A DNA stretch of 64,000 nucleotides, taken from positions 1 to 64,000 of the forward strand of contig JAPOVT010000030.1 in the NCBI GenBank assembly GCA_026708015.1, read 5' to 3'. Both the position numbers and the translations under genes were made by a program. Under the pieces are notes generated by a model that was not told the DNA's origin, made no database searches, and saw only the letters and a list, made by a program, of their open reading frames with translations. This DNA is from a bacterium. Lineage in GTDB: Bacteria; Actinomycetota; Acidimicrobiia; Acidimicrobiales; Bin134. Positions within the stretch are counted from its first letter, which is position 1. Each line of letters opens with the position of its first letter. This document shows, one piece after another, positions 24,013-33,262 of the stretch.

Positions 24013-24798
24013 GTGATGGTGCCCACCGAATTCGGACCGATCGAAGTGCATGTCCAAGGTGAGGGGCCACTGGTGGTGATGCTGCCGTCGATGGGCCGGG
24101 GGGCGGCCGATTTCGACCGGTTGGCCGCCGATGTGGCTGCCGCCGGCTACCGGGTGGCCTGCCCTGAGCCTCGTGGCCTCGGGACCAGCGCGGTGCCCGA
24201 CCGAGAGGAGACCCTGGCCACGCTGGCCGACGATGTGGCCGCGGTGGTCGCCGAGCTCGGAGGGGGACCCGCGGTGATTGTGGGGCACGCCTACGGCAAT
24301 CGGATCGCCCGCATGACCGCCACCAACCACCCCGAGCTGGTGGAGAGCCTGGTGCTGTTGGCCTGCGGCGGGTTCATCCCGGTCACCGACGAGATGGCCG
24401 TGGCCATGCGGACGATCTTCGACCCCCGCAATCCTCCCGATGTCCGCCTCGATGCGGTAGGGCGAGCGTTTTTCGCGCCGGGCAACGACGCCAGCGTGTG
24501 GGTCGACGGCTGGTTCGGAAAACTGGCCCGAGCTCAAGAGCAGGCCACCGTGTCGACCCCGGTGGGCGACTGGTGGGCGGGAGGCCTCGCTCCCATGCTG
24601 GCGGTGCAGCCCGCGGACGACCGGCTAGCCGTGCCGGCCAACGCCGACGCTCTCGTCGAAGCCGTCGGCGACCGGGTTGAGGTGGTGGCCATCCCCAACG
24701 CCGGCCACGCCCTTTTGCCCGAGCAGCCCGAAGCGGTGGCCAAAACGGTGATCGACTGGCTCAACCGCCGCGCTGCGAGCCATGTGGCCTCGGCGTAG
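24013..24798 (+). CDS. Alpha/beta-hydrolase fold protein lacking the nucleophile serine
   Basis: 261 residues. GEGPLVVMLPSMGRGAADFD gives the oxyanion region and CPEPRGLGTS the strand-4 turn. The nucleophile elbow reads GHAYGN instead of G-x-S-x-G, so Ala replaces the catalytic Ser. The late His is present in NAGHALLPEQPEAVA. Similar GHAxGN variants are, to my recollection, seen in some actinobacterial relatives, so this is probably a subfamily trait rather than a recent mutation; a non-hydrolytic role or another nucleophile is possible. The 3' end is duplicated just downstream. It is divergent from the ABC ATPase gene. Confidence 0.78.
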   Translation: MMVPTEFGPIEVHVQGEGPLVVMLPSMGRGAADFDRLAADVAAAGYRVACPEPRGLGTSAVPDREETLATLADDVAAVVAELGGGPAVIVGHAYGNRIARMTATNHPELVESLVLLACGGFIPVTDEMAVAMRTIFDPRNPPDVRLDAVGRAFFAPGNDASVWVDGWFGKLARAQEQATVSTPVGDWWAGGLAPMLAVQPADDRLAVPANADALVEAVGDRVEVVAIPNAGHALLPEQPEAVAKTVIDWLNRRAASHVASA

Positions 24799-24844
24799 AC
24801 GTCCGCCTGTGGCCAAAACGGTTATCGACTGGCTCAACCGCCGC
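24736..24844. repeat. 73-base-offset duplication of the hydrolase 3' end
   Basis: A 36-base segment beginning GTGGCCAAAACGGT occurs at 24736-24771 and again at 24809-24844 with one mismatch (G to T). The first copy encodes VAKTVIDWLNRR at the protein C-terminus. The second lies after the stop, in a different frame relative to the gene, and would give an alternative C-terminus. It looks like a recent tandem duplication or a replaced gene end. Confidence 0.85.
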
Positions 24845-24891
24845 CGAATCGGAGCCGGCGTCTGATTGGATTCAGGCGCCCGGGCAGCGAG

Positions 24892-26091
24892 TTAGTTCCG
24901 GGGGACCTCGTTCCAGGGGATGGCCTTGTCCACCCGGGGCTCGCCGGGGAGGCCGAGAATCTGCTCGCCCAGGATGTTGCGCATGATCTCGGTGGTGCCG
25001 CCCTCGATGGAGTTGGCCCGGGACCGGAGGAAGGCGTGGCCGATCCCGTTCTCGGCCCCGGTTTCCGACACGATGTCGGGCCGACGGAAGGTGTAGTCGA
25101 ACTCCACTGAGCCAGCCGGTCCCTGGAGGTTCACGCATTCCTCGAAGATGTCCTTGTTCAGCTCGGCGTGGATGGCCTTGGCCACAGAGCCCTCGGGGCC
25201 GGGGTTGCCGGCCCGGCGGTTCTGAGAGGCCCGCATGTTGGTAAGCCGCAGGGTCTCCGCTTGGCTCCACAGCTTCATTACCCGGTCCAATCGTGTCGAA
25301 GTGCGCTGCTCATCGGGCAGCTCCGACCACACCTGCACCAGTTCTGCGATGCTGCCCGAGCCCCGCTTGGGCGAGTTCCCACCCCCGATCACCGTGCGCT
25401 CGTTCATCAGCGTGGTGAGCGACACCCTCCAGCCCTCGCCCTCGTCGCCGATACGGTCGGAATCGGGCACCCGAACGCTGGTCATATAGACCTCGTTGAA
25501 CTCGGCCTCGCCGGTGATCTGGCGCAGCGGGCGGACCTCTACCCCTTCAGCGTGCATGTCCAGCGCGAAGTAGGTCATGCCCTTGTGCTTGGGCGCGTCG
25601 GGATCGCTGCGGGTCACCAACATGCCCCGGTCGGCCAGGTGGGCGAGGGTGTTCCACACCTTCTGGCCGTCTACCGTCCAGATGTCGCCGTCTCGGACCG
25701 CTCGGGTTGCCAGGCCGGCGAAGTCGCTGCCTGCGCCCGGCTCGGAGAACAGCTGGCACCAGCGCTCTTCGCCGGTGAACATGGGTCGCAAGAACCTCCG
25801 CTTTTGCTCATCGGTTCCGTGCGTCACCACGGTGGGACCGGCCAAGGTGAAGAAAAAGGCGCCGGGATCGGCCGGTCCGGCTTCCGCGTCGCGCAGCCGC
25901 GCCTCGATGTGGCGTTGGTAGCGGGGGGCGAGTTCAAGGCCTCCAAATCCCACTGGGAAATGGACCCAGGCCAGCCCAGCGTCGTACTGATAGCCGCGGA
26001 ACTCCTCCACCGACATGGTGGTCGGATCGTGCTCGGCCAAAAGGGCGTCGATGGCGTCGTCGACTTCTTGGGGAATGGCGTCAGTGCTCAC
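24892..26091 (-). CDS. Acyl-CoA dehydrogenase
   Basis: 399 residues, the usual family length. FSEPGAGSDFAGLATRAV is the FAD/substrate loop, DGQKVWNTLAHLADRG the middle beta domain, and GGTTEIMRNILGEQILGLP the C-terminal FAD-binding helix. The usual catalytic Glu position of short-chain members is not clear in this subfamily (LNERTVIGGG), which resembles the long actinobacterial paralogues acting on sterol or aromatic acyl-CoA thioesters. Its start overlaps the upstream TIM-barrel gene stop by four bases, so they share an operon. Confidence 0.88.
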   Translation of the reverse strand: MSTDAIPQEVDDAIDALLAEHDPTTMSVEEFRGYQYDAGLAWVHFPVGFGGLELAPRYQRHIEARLRDAEAGPADPGAFFFTLAGPTVVTHGTDEQKRRFLRPMFTGEERWCQLFSEPGAGSDFAGLATRAVRDGDIWTVDGQKVWNTLAHLADRGMLVTRSDPDAPKHKGMTYFALDMHAEGVEVRPLRQITGEAEFNEVYMTSVRVPDSDRIGDEGEGWRVSLTTLMNERTVIGGGNSPKRGSGSIAELVQVWSELPDEQRTSTRLDRVMKLWSQAETLRLTNMRASQNRRAGNPGPEGSVAKAIHAELNKDIFEECVNLQGPAGSVEFDYTFRRPDIVSETGAENGIGHAFLRSRANSIEGGTTEIMRNILGEQILGLPGEPRVDKAIPWNEVPRN

Positions 26092-26909
26092 AGGGCCAAT
26101 CTAGCGTTCAATTTCTTGAAGCAGGCCATCGACTTGTGGGCAACTGCTTCGGGATCAAGGGCGTTCAACTCGTCGGAAAAAACCTCGATGGCAAGGGGGG
26201 CGTCGACGCCGCGGCCGACCAGATCAGCCAACAGGTCGGCGATGTTTCCGTGGCCCTCGCCGGGCATCAGGCGGTGATGGATGCACTCGTAGGCGATCTC
26301 TTCGGGGGGTGGCTGGCTCACAGGATCCGGGCCGGTGTCGCCGACTTGGATGGCCTTGATCATGGCCGGGTCGATTGAGGTATCCAACTGGCCCCGCTCC
26401 GGTCCTCGCCACAGATGCCACATGTCCATCAGCAACCCAGCGTTGGGCCGATCGGCCCGCCCGACAATCTCAGCGGCCACCCGATGGTCGTCCAGCGGCG
26501 ACCAGGCGAACGGCTCGATCAGGGCCAAAATGCCGTGTCCAGCGGCTTGGTCGGCGATCTCGGCCAGTGTGGCCGCGGCCTGGTCCAGGTGTTCGCCTGG
26601 CTGCCAGTCGGAGTGTTCCAACACGGTGATAGACCGAGCGCCCAGAGCGGCGGCCGCAGCAACCGCTTCCTTAGCGCCCTCGGGGGTCTGCATGGTCATC
26701 ACCACCCCGTCGTACTCGGCGACCCGAAGGTTCAATTCGTGCAACAGGCTCACGATGGCCGCGTCGTCCCATCCCCGCTCATGCAGCTTGCGGTGCTCCC
26801 ACCCGTAGATCGACAGGCGGGCAAAGCCGGCGGCCGACGCGGCCCGAGCCTTCTCATCCCATGGCACTCGCCCCAGCGTCCCTGTGCACAGGTAGGGGGG
26901 ATGAGACAT
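26088..26909 (-). CDS. Sugar-phosphate isomerase/epimerase-like TIM-barrel protein
   Basis: 273 residues of the xylose-isomerase-like AP_endonuc_2 family. Metal-ligand segments are visible: ITVLEHSDWQPGEHLD, ILALIEPFAWSP with the Glu, LLMDMWHLWRG with Asp and His, and IKAIQVGDTGPDPV. LAIEVFSDEL near the end provides the last Glu. It probably isomerises or epimerises a small hydroxyacid or sugar; the substrate is unknown. It is the first gene of a pair with the acyl-CoA dehydrogenase and divergent from the P450 gene, 36 bases away. Confidence 0.75.
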   Translation of the reverse strand: MSHPPYLCTGTLGRVPWDEKARAASAAGFARLSIYGWEHRKLHERGWDDAAIVSLLHELNLRVAEYDGVVMTMQTPEGAKEAVAAAAALGARSITVLEHSDWQPGEHLDQAAATLAEIADQAAGHGILALIEPFAWSPLDDHRVAAEIVGRADRPNAGLLMDMWHLWRGPERGQLDTSIDPAMIKAIQVGDTGPDPVSQPPPEEIAYECIHHRLMPGEGHGNIADLLADLVGRGVDAPLAIEVFSDELNALDPEAVAHKSMACFKKLNARLAL

Positions 26910-26945
26910 GGCCCGAGACTATGCCGGTTGCACTACCGTGCCCCC

Positions 26946-28136
26946 ATGGAGTTCGACGCCCGCGACCCTGCCCATGAGATCGATGGAGTCCCCTTTCACA
27001 CGCTGGCCCGCATCCGCGACGAGCAGCCCATCTGCCCATTGCCCAAGGGCGGCTGGTATCTCTCGACCCGACGCCACATCGATACCGCCCTCAAGGAGGT
27101 GGAGACCTTTGTGGCCGACTTGGCCCCGATGGCGGGACTGCCCGGCACCGAGGTGGTTCCGCCCGAGGAGCTCTTTCTGAGCGAGATTCCCGAGCCCCGG
27201 CACGGCCGCATCCGCCGGCTGTACAACTCCAACTTCGCCCCCCACCGGTTGCGCAACACCGAGGAATTCGTCACCGGAACCTGCCACCGCCTGCTCGACC
27301 CGATGCTGGCCGCCGGTGAGGGCGACCTGCACGCCGGTTATGCCATGCCCATCCCCAGCGCCACCCTGGCCGACCTGATGGGGCTGCCCTCCGAGGCAGG
27401 GGAGAAGTTCATGGGCTGGTCGTTCGACGGCACGCTGATGCAGCGCCCAGGCACGCCGGGGATCAAGCCGACCGGGCCGCCGATCCTCGACTACTTCCGA
27501 GAGGCGCTGGCCGAGCGCCGGATATCGGCAACCGCGGGGAAAGACCAGCCCCACGACGTGATCATCGGATTGATGAACGCCGAGATCGACGGGGTGCCGC
27601 TGAGCGACACCGAGATCGTCACGCAGCTCCAGTTCATGGTGATGGCCGGGGTCCACACCACCAGGGCGCTGCTGGTGCATTTGGCCCACCGGTTGCTGCG
27701 AGACAGGGAGCTGTTCGAGCGGGTGTCGGCTGATAGAGATCTTGTGGCTCCGCTGGTGGAGGAGTCACTGCGTCATGATGCTCCGGTGCAGGCCACCACC
27801 CGCCGTTGCACCCATAAGGTTGAGCTCGATGGGGTCGAGATGCAGGCTGGCGACTGGATGGAGGTAGGCATTGGCTCGGCCAACCGGGACGAGACGGTGT
27901 ACGACGATCCCGACGTGTTCCGATTGGACCGAGACGACCCCCGCGACCATTTGGGGTTCGGCGGCGGCCCCCACATCTGCCCAGGTGCCACCCTGGCCCG
28001 GATCGAGGCATCGTGCGCGGTCAATGTGCTGTGCGACCGGGTGGGGGAGATGTCAGTGATCGATGGGGCGACCTATCCGCCGCTGCCCGGCGGCATGTCG
28101 CATCTGCCTATCCCGGCCAAACTCAAGGCGAAGTAG
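26946..28136 (+). CDS. Cytochrome P450
   Basis: 396 residues from ATG 26946; upstream in-frame sequence is antisense to the isomerase and is excluded. The heme-binding loop FGGGPHICPGATLAR holds the thiolate Cys. The K-helix ExxR is EESLR. The I-helix oxygen-activating segment reads VMAGVHTTRAL, with His where Asp/Glu is common. Soluble actinobacterial type needing ferredoxin partners, none of which are adjacent. It is convergent with the LLM oxidoreductase gene, two bases between stops. Confidence 0.92.
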   Translation: MEFDARDPAHEIDGVPFHTLARIRDEQPICPLPKGGWYLSTRRHIDTALKEVETFVADLAPMAGLPGTEVVPPEELFLSEIPEPRHGRIRRLYNSNFAPHRLRNTEEFVTGTCHRLLDPMLAAGEGDLHAGYAMPIPSATLADLMGLPSEAGEKFMGWSFDGTLMQRPGTPGIKPTGPPILDYFREALAERRISATAGKDQPHDVIIGLMNAEIDGVPLSDTEIVTQLQFMVMAGVHTTRALLVHLAHRLLRDRELFERVSADRDLVAPLVEESLRHDAPVQATTRRCTHKVELDGVEMQAGDWMEVGIGSANRDETVYDDPDVFRLDRDDPRDHLGFGGGPHICPGATLARIEASCAVNVLCDRVGEMSVIDGATYPPLPGGMSHLPIPAKLKAK

Positions 28137-28138
28137 TC

Positions 28139-29200
28139 CTAGTCGGTCCGAGGCCTGGCCTCGGCCAGCTCAGCGATGTAGGCCAGTTCCTCGTCGGTGT
28201 TGGCCCGGATGGTCAGGCCGGTGGCCTTGGTGTCGCACCAGCGGCCAAAGCGCTCCTTGATGCGTTGGCGGGAGCCGATCAGCGCCCCATCGTCGATGTA
28301 CTCATCGGGCACCGCGGCCACCGCCTCTTCCCGGCGCTCGGCCATGAACAGCTCCTGGATGCGCTCGGCGGCCTCGCCGAATCCCCGCCGCATCATGGCG
28401 TCGCGGTGGAAGTTGTACTCCCGGGTGCCATAGCCCCCCACCAGGAAGGCGAACTGAGGCTTGGCCTCGTCGATGGCCCCTTGCACGTCGTCGGTGATCG
28501 ACACCCGGGCCCCGGCCTGGATCTCGATGTCATCCCAGGTGCGTCCGGCCCGGTCAAGTCCCTTCTGGATGGCCTCGGTGTAGAGGTGGGCGCTGCCCGG
28601 GGTGTAGCCCAGCGGCAGCCACCCGTCGGCCAACTCGGCCATCAGAGCGGTGTTGGCCGGCCCACCGGTGGCCAGAAATACGGGGATCTCGGGATTCATG
28701 TGCAAGATCGACTTCAGCGGCTTGCCAACCCCCAGCGATCCCTCGCCGGCATAGGGCAGGCTGATCTGCGATCCATCGTGGGCCAACGGCCCCTGGCGGG
28801 CGAACACCTTCTTGATGATGGACACGTAGTCGCGCAGCAGAGCATTGGGCTTGCCCCACGGCTGGCCGTACCACCCCTCCACGATCTGAGGGCCCGACAG
28901 TCCCAAACCGCAGATGGCCCGCCCCTCCCCGGCCAGGGCCTCTAGCGTGCCGAACTGCATGGCGGCGGTCACCGCCGGCCGGGCCGCCACCTGGCACACC
29001 GCGGTGCCCAGCCGGATGTGGCGGGTGTGGGCCGCGATCCAGGCCAGCGGGGTGATGGCGTCGATGCCGTAGATCTCCGCCGACCACACCGAGTCGTACC
29101 CCAGTCGCTCGGCCAGCTGCACTCTGGCCAACTGCTCTTGGGCTAGCGCAGTATCCAGCCTGGCCTGGTTCCAGATGTCCACCCCGATTCCCAGCTTCAT
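28139..29200 (-). CDS. LLM-class flavin/F420-dependent oxidoreductase
   Basis: 353 residues with a bacterial luciferase-like TIM barrel: MKLGIGVDIWNQARLDTALA at the N-terminus, LAERLGYDSVWSAEIYG, HIRLGTAVCQVAARPA for the third strand, and RAICGLGLSGPQIVEGWYG for the flavin pocket. It resembles the actinobacterial F420-dependent subset, but FMN cannot be excluded. No reductase partner is nearby. The ATG is divergent from the class III aminotransferase, 62 bases away. Confidence 0.86.
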   Translation of the reverse strand: MKLGIGVDIWNQARLDTALAQEQLARVQLAERLGYDSVWSAEIYGIDAITPLAWIAAHTRHIRLGTAVCQVAARPAVTAAMQFGTLEALAGEGRAICGLGLSGPQIVEGWYGQPWGKPNALLRDYVSIIKKVFARQGPLAHDGSQISLPYAGEGSLGVGKPLKSILHMNPEIPVFLATGGPANTALMAELADGWLPLGYTPGSAHLYTEAIQKGLDRAGRTWDDIEIQAGARVSITDDVQGAIDEAKPQFAFLVGGYGTREYNFHRDAMMRRGFGEAAERIQELFMAERREEAVAAVPDEYIDDGALIGSRQRIKERFGRWCDTKATGLTIRANTDEELAYIAELAEARPRTD

Positions 29201-29262
29201 AGGCCCTGACTATCTCATTCCCAGTGGTCGGTTAGTGAATTGACGGTGGGTAGAATTCGACG

Positions 29263-30474
29263 GTGCCTACGAAGTTCTTGCATGGGTTCGCTCCACCCGC
29301 GGCCGAAGACTTCATCACCATCGTGCGGGCTGAGGGCTGCACGCTCTGGGATGACCAGGGGAAGCGATACCTGGATGCTCTGGCCAGCCTGTGGTACTGC
29401 CAGGTGGGTCACGGCCGGGCCGAGATCATCGACGCGGTGGCCGATCAGATGCGGCTGTTGGACGCCTATCAGACGTTTGCACCGTTCACCAACGAACCCG
29501 CTGAAGAGCTGGCCTCGATGGTGGTCGAGCGGTCGCCGCATCCCGATGGACGGGTGTTCTTTTGCGGCTCGGGGTCGGAGGCGGTGGACTCCGCGCTGAA
29601 GATCGCCCGGGCGGTACACCAGCTCCAGGGCGATACCGATCGCCAAGTGATCATCCGGCGCACCGACGCCTACCACGGCACGAACTTCGGAGGTACCTCC
29701 GCCCAGGGCATCGCCGGCAACCGGGAAGGGTGGGGCGATTTGGTCCCCCACTTCATCGAGGTGCCCCGCGACGACATTGAGGCGGTGAGCACCACCATGG
29801 CCGCCAACGAGGGCCGGGTGGCAGCCGTCATCACCGAGCCGGTGCAGGGCGCCGGAGGCGTATATCCGCCGTCCGACGGCTACCTGGAGGGACTGCGGCG
29901 GCTGTGCGACCAGCACGGAGCTCTGCTGATCCTCGACGAGGTGATATGCGGATTCGGCCGCACCGGCTCGTGGTTCGGGGCCCAGCACTACGGCGTGATG
30001 CCCGACCTGATGACGTTTGCCAAAGGGGTCACCTCCGGCTACCAGCCGGTGGGCGGTGTCATTGCCAGCCGAGCGGTGTGCGATGTGTTGGAGCAGCCCG
30101 GATATACCCTGCGCACCGGCTACACCTACGCCGGGCACCCCACCGGTATGGCTGCTGGGGTGGCCAACCTGGCTCTGATGGAGAAAGAACAGCTCGTGGC
30201 GAGGGTGCCGCACCTGGCCGAGAAGCTCACCGAGGGTCTCGCCGCCCTTCAGGCCGACGGGATCATCCAGAGCTACCGGGGGACCGGGGCGGTGTACGCC
30301 GCTGAGCTGGGCTACGACGCCGCAGCCGCCCGGATGCGGCTGCTGGAGGCCGGGGTTGTGCTGCGGCCGGTGGGCACCGGGCTGGCCATCTGTCCGCCCT
30401 TGGTGATCACCGACCACGAGATCGGCATCCTGTTCGACACCATGGCCGACGTGTTGTCCAACGGACAGGCCTAG
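29263..30474 (+). CDS. Class III PLP-dependent aminotransferase
   Basis: 403 residues from GTG 29263. ALASLWYCQVGHGRAEI is the N-terminal substrate loop, FFCGSGSEAVDSALKIAR the phosphate-binding turn, LLILDEVICGFGRTGSWF the Asp contacting the pyridine nitrogen, and LMTFAKGVTSGYQPVGGV carries the Schiff-base Lys. TGYTYAGHPTGMAA is the family's late conserved segment. Resembles omega-amino acid:pyruvate aminotransferases. The neighbours (SDRs, P450, LLM) do not fix its substrate. Confidence 0.9.
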   Translation: MPTKFLHGFAPPAAEDFITIVRAEGCTLWDDQGKRYLDALASLWYCQVGHGRAEIIDAVADQMRLLDAYQTFAPFTNEPAEELASMVVERSPHPDGRVFFCGSGSEAVDSALKIARAVHQLQGDTDRQVIIRRTDAYHGTNFGGTSAQGIAGNREGWGDLVPHFIEVPRDDIEAVSTTMAANEGRVAAVITEPVQGAGGVYPPSDGYLEGLRRLCDQHGALLILDEVICGFGRTGSWFGAQHYGVMPDLMTFAKGVTSGYQPVGGVIASRAVCDVLEQPGYTLRTGYTYAGHPTGMAAGVANLALMEKEQLVARVPHLAEKLTEGLAALQADGIIQSYRGTGAVYAAELGYDAAAARMRLLEAGVVLRPVGTGLAICPPLVITDHEIGILFDTMADVLSNGQA

Positions 30475-30484
30475 GCCGGCTGGC

Positions 30485-31261
30485 TCAACCGATCACCTGA
30501 CCGGCGTCCACCCTGATCTCCTGGCCGGTCACCCCTCGGCCCCGCTCGGAGGCCAGAAACAGCACGGCCTCAGCGATGTCTTCGGGGTCGACGTGGCGAT
30601 TGAGGGCCGCGGCTCGGGCCGCCCGGTCGGAAACCTGTTGGGCGCTCTTGCCGGTTTGCTCGGCGATGTTGCCCCACAGCCGGTTTAGGTTGTCGCCGGT
30701 GATGTAGCCCGGAGTCACGATGTTCACCCGGATGTTGTGGGGCCCCAGCTCGCGGGCCATCACCATAGATGCAGTGTGCATGGCCGATTTGGTGGAGGTG
30801 TAGATGGCCATCTTCTCGGGCACTGAGTGGGTACTGAGAGTGCTGATCTGCACGATCGAACCGCCGCCGGCGGCCTTCATGTGCTCGGCGGCCCGGCGGC
30901 TCACCTCCAAGGTTCCGAGCACATTGATCTCGAAGGAATACCGGTATTCGCCCCAGTCGATGTCGGCCACGGCAGAGCGGGCACCACCGGCGGTGGCCAC
31001 GTTCACCACCGCATCCACCCGGCCCAACTCCTCGGCCGTGGTGTCGGCCAGCGCCGCGGCCGATGCGAGGTCGGAAATGTCAGTGGGCACCGCGATCACC
31101 CGCCGCCCGGTGGCGTCGGCAATCTCAGCGGCCAGCGCCTGAAGTGGTTCCGCGCGGCGGGCCGCAAGAGCGATGTCGGCCCCGTCGGCAGCCATGGCCA
31201 GCGCACTAGCCCGACCCACCCCCGGCCCCGCCCCGGTGACAATGGCCACCTTGCCAGCCAT
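30485..31261 (-). CDS. Short-chain dehydrogenase/reductase (SDR)
   Basis: 258 residues from ATG 31261, chosen for AAGGAC seven bases upstream; GTG 31279 would add MNKDIS. The Rossmann glycine motif is TGAGPGVGRASALA. The active site reads SIVQISTLSTHSVPEKMAIY then TSTKSAM: Ser in the first part and the Y-x-x-x-K catalytic pair as YTSTK. C-terminal VTGQEIRVDAGQV is typical. It follows another SDR and a zinc alcohol dehydrogenase on the same strand, apparently one operon for oxidation or reduction of hydroxy compounds. Confidence 0.88.
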   Translation of the reverse strand: MAGKVAIVTGAGPGVGRASALAMAADGADIALAARRAEPLQALAAEIADATGRRVIAVPTDISDLASAAALADTTAEELGRVDAVVNVATAGGARSAVADIDWGEYRYSFEINVLGTLEVSRRAAEHMKAAGGGSIVQISTLSTHSVPEKMAIYTSTKSAMHTASMVMARELGPHNIRVNIVTPGYITGDNLNRLWGNIAEQTGKSAQQVSDRAARAAALNRHVDPEDIAEAVLFLASERGRGVTGQEIRVDAGQVIG

Positions 31262-31314
31262 TGATATGTCCTTGTTCACTTCGGTCCTTCGGTCCGACGC
31301 TTGCGGCGTCGGCG

Positions 31315-32112
31315 TTACTCAGTCTCGGGCATGTCGGGAGCCCAGTTGGCGCCGTTGATGTGGCTGCCGCCGTCCACATACAGCGTGTTGCCGGTGACGT
31401 ATTGGGCATCTTCCGAAGACAAGAACAAGGCCACCGGGGCGATGTCACCCTCGGGGTCACCCATGCGGCCCATGGGGTTGGCCGCCTCGGCGTTGCGGAT
31501 GAGATCGGGCATCATCTGCTCCACCCGGCGGGCCGACGCGGTCTTGGCGCCTGGGCAGATCACGTTCACCACGATGCCGTACGGGGCCCACTCTCGAGCC
31601 GCGGTGCGGCTCAATGTCCGCAACGCCTCTTTGGCGCAGTTGTACTCCAGCGTGCCCATGTGGGCATTCACCCCGTTGAGCGAGCACAGGTTCACGATCC
31701 GGCCGTACTGCTGATCCCGCATGACCCGAAAGGCGGCCTGCATGGCCCACAGCGGGCCGTACAGCCCCACGTGCATGGCGTCGTTCATGAGCTGGTCGGT
31801 CTTGACCTCCACCCGGCACAGCTCCCCTCCGCCCCAGGCGTTGTTGATGAGCACGTCCAGACGGCCCCACTGGTCGACCGCAGCGTCCACCATGGCCAGC
31901 ACCTCGTCCTTGTCGGCCACGTCCACCCGCATCGGACGGGCGTCGACATTGAACTCGTCGCGCAGTTCGCCAGCCACCCGCTCGGCAGCCGCATTGTCGA
32001 TGTCGGTGACCAACAGCGTGGCCCCTTCGGCCGCGAACCGTCGGCAGATGCCGTGTCCGATGCCGTCGCCTCCGCCGGTGACCACCGCCACCCGGTCGTC
32101 CAGTTGTCCCAT
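31315..32112 (-). CDS. Short-chain dehydrogenase/reductase (SDR)
   Basis: 265 residues from ATG 32112, with AAGGAG eight bases upstream; the in-frame start at 32130 is disfavoured. TGGGDGIGHGICRRFA is the cofactor loop and NNAWGGGELC the NAG-like segment. GRIVNLCSLNGVNAHMGTLE then YNCAKEAL contains the catalytic Ser, Tyr and Lys. C-terminal YVTGNTLYVDGGSHINGANW is family-typical. It is the second gene of the adh-SDR-SDR set. Confidence 0.88.
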   Translation of the reverse strand: MGQLDDRVAVVTGGGDGIGHGICRRFAAEGATLLVTDIDNAAAERVAGELRDEFNVDARPMRVDVADKDEVLAMVDAAVDQWGRLDVLINNAWGGGELCRVEVKTDQLMNDAMHVGLYGPLWAMQAAFRVMRDQQYGRIVNLCSLNGVNAHMGTLEYNCAKEALRTLSRTAAREWAPYGIVVNVICPGAKTASARRVEQMMPDLIRNAEAANPMGRMGDPEGDIAPVALFLSSEDAQYVTGNTLYVDGGSHINGANWAPDMPETE

Positions 32113-32153
32113 TGTGGTGCTCCTTCTCAATGTTGCAGCAGGGGAGAGGTTGC

Positions 32154-33239
32154 TCAGAAGGCGATCACCGAGCGCAGGGTCTCGCCCGCCTTCATGGCGG
32201 CGTAGCCGTCGTTTACCTCAGTGATATCGATGGTGGCCGACACCATCTCGTCTAGCTTGAGCCGCCCGTCCAGGTAGAGGTCGATGAACTTGGGCATGTC
32301 CAGGCGGAAGCGGTTGCCGCCCATCAGCGACCCCTGGAGCTTTTTCTCGCTCAAGATGATTTCCCCGCCGGGGATGGTCACCTGGCTGGTCATGGGCAGC
32401 ATCCCGATGACCGTGGCCGTTCCGCCGATGCCGATCATGGCCCAGGCTTGCTCGGCGGTAGCCGACAGGCCGATGGCCTCGAACGAGTAGTCGGCGCCGC
32501 CCCCGGTGATCTCGTGGACCGCGGCCACCGGATCGGTCTCCGATGCGTTCACAGTGTGGGTGGCGCCCAGGGTGCGGGCCATCTCCAGCTTGGAGGCCAC
32601 CAGATCCACCGCGATGATCGGCGTGGCCCCCACAATGCGGGCCCCCTGCACGGCCGACAGCCCGATGCCCCCGCAGCCGATCACCACCACACTCGAACCA
32701 GCGGGAACCGCCGCGGTGCGCATGACCGCGCCCAGCCCGGTGGTAACCCCGCAGCCGATAAGCGCGGCCCGGTCCAATGGCATGTCGTCGCGGATTTTGG
32801 CCACCGCCCGCTCATGCACCAGGAGCTCTTCGGCGAACGAGCCCAACCCGGCAAAGGCAGCACAGCCCCGGCCGTCGTCGAACCGCAGCGAGGGGTTTGG
32901 GCGGCCCGAGCGCATGGAGTCGGCGTCGAGACACAGGTAGGGCTTGCCCTGAAGGCAGGTCCGGCACACCCCGCACCACATCGACACGCAGGTGATGACG
33001 TGGTCGCCGGGCTTCACATAAGTCACGTCCTCGCCCACTGCGGCCACCACTCCGGCCGACTCGTGGCCCATCACCATCGACTCTGCCACCGGCCAATGAC
33101 CGTCCATGAAGTGCAGGTCGGAGTGGCACAGCCCCGCGTGGGTAGTGCTGATGAGCACCTCGTTGGGGTTGGGCTTGTCGACAGTGAGATTCTCAACGGC
33201 AAGTTCGCCAGGGCTGGTGTGCAAAACGGCGCCGCGCAT
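32154..33239 (-). CDS. Zinc-dependent alcohol dehydrogenase (MDR superfamily)
   Basis: 361 residues from ATG 33239, preceded by AAGGAGAACCCC. Catalytic zinc ligands are visible in HAGLCHSDLHFMDG and MGHESAGVVAAVGEDV. The structural zinc lobe is SMWCGVCRTCLQGKPYLC, with four Cys. SVVVIGCGGIGLSAVQGARI is the NAD-binding turn, followed by AVDLVASKLEMA with Asp favouring NAD. Resembles NDMA/mycothiol-linked class III-like enzymes of Actinobacteria. First gene of the operon that continues with the two SDRs; the DegT-family gene ends 24 bases upstream on the same strand. Confidence 0.9.
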   Translation of the reverse strand: MRGAVLHTSPGELAVENLTVDKPNPNEVLISTTHAGLCHSDLHFMDGHWPVAESMVMGHESAGVVAAVGEDVTYVKPGDHVITCVSMWCGVCRTCLQGKPYLCLDADSMRSGRPNPSLRFDDGRGCAAFAGLGSFAEELLVHERAVAKIRDDMPLDRAALIGCGVTTGLGAVMRTAAVPAGSSVVVIGCGGIGLSAVQGARIVGATPIIAVDLVASKLEMARTLGATHTVNASETDPVAAVHEITGGGADYSFEAIGLSATAEQAWAMIGIGGTATVIGMLPMTSQVTIPGGEIILSEKKLQGSLMGGNRFRLDMPKFIDLYLDGRLKLDEMVSATIDITEVNDGYAAMKAGETLRSVIAF

Positions 33240-33262
33240 GGGGTTCTCCTTGATGGTGGGGT

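Noticed and set aside
26415-26945. Long N-terminal extension of the P450 frame
   Set aside because: The extension is antisense to the TIM-barrel isomerase gene and lacks P450 features; ATG 26946 gives a normal-length protein.
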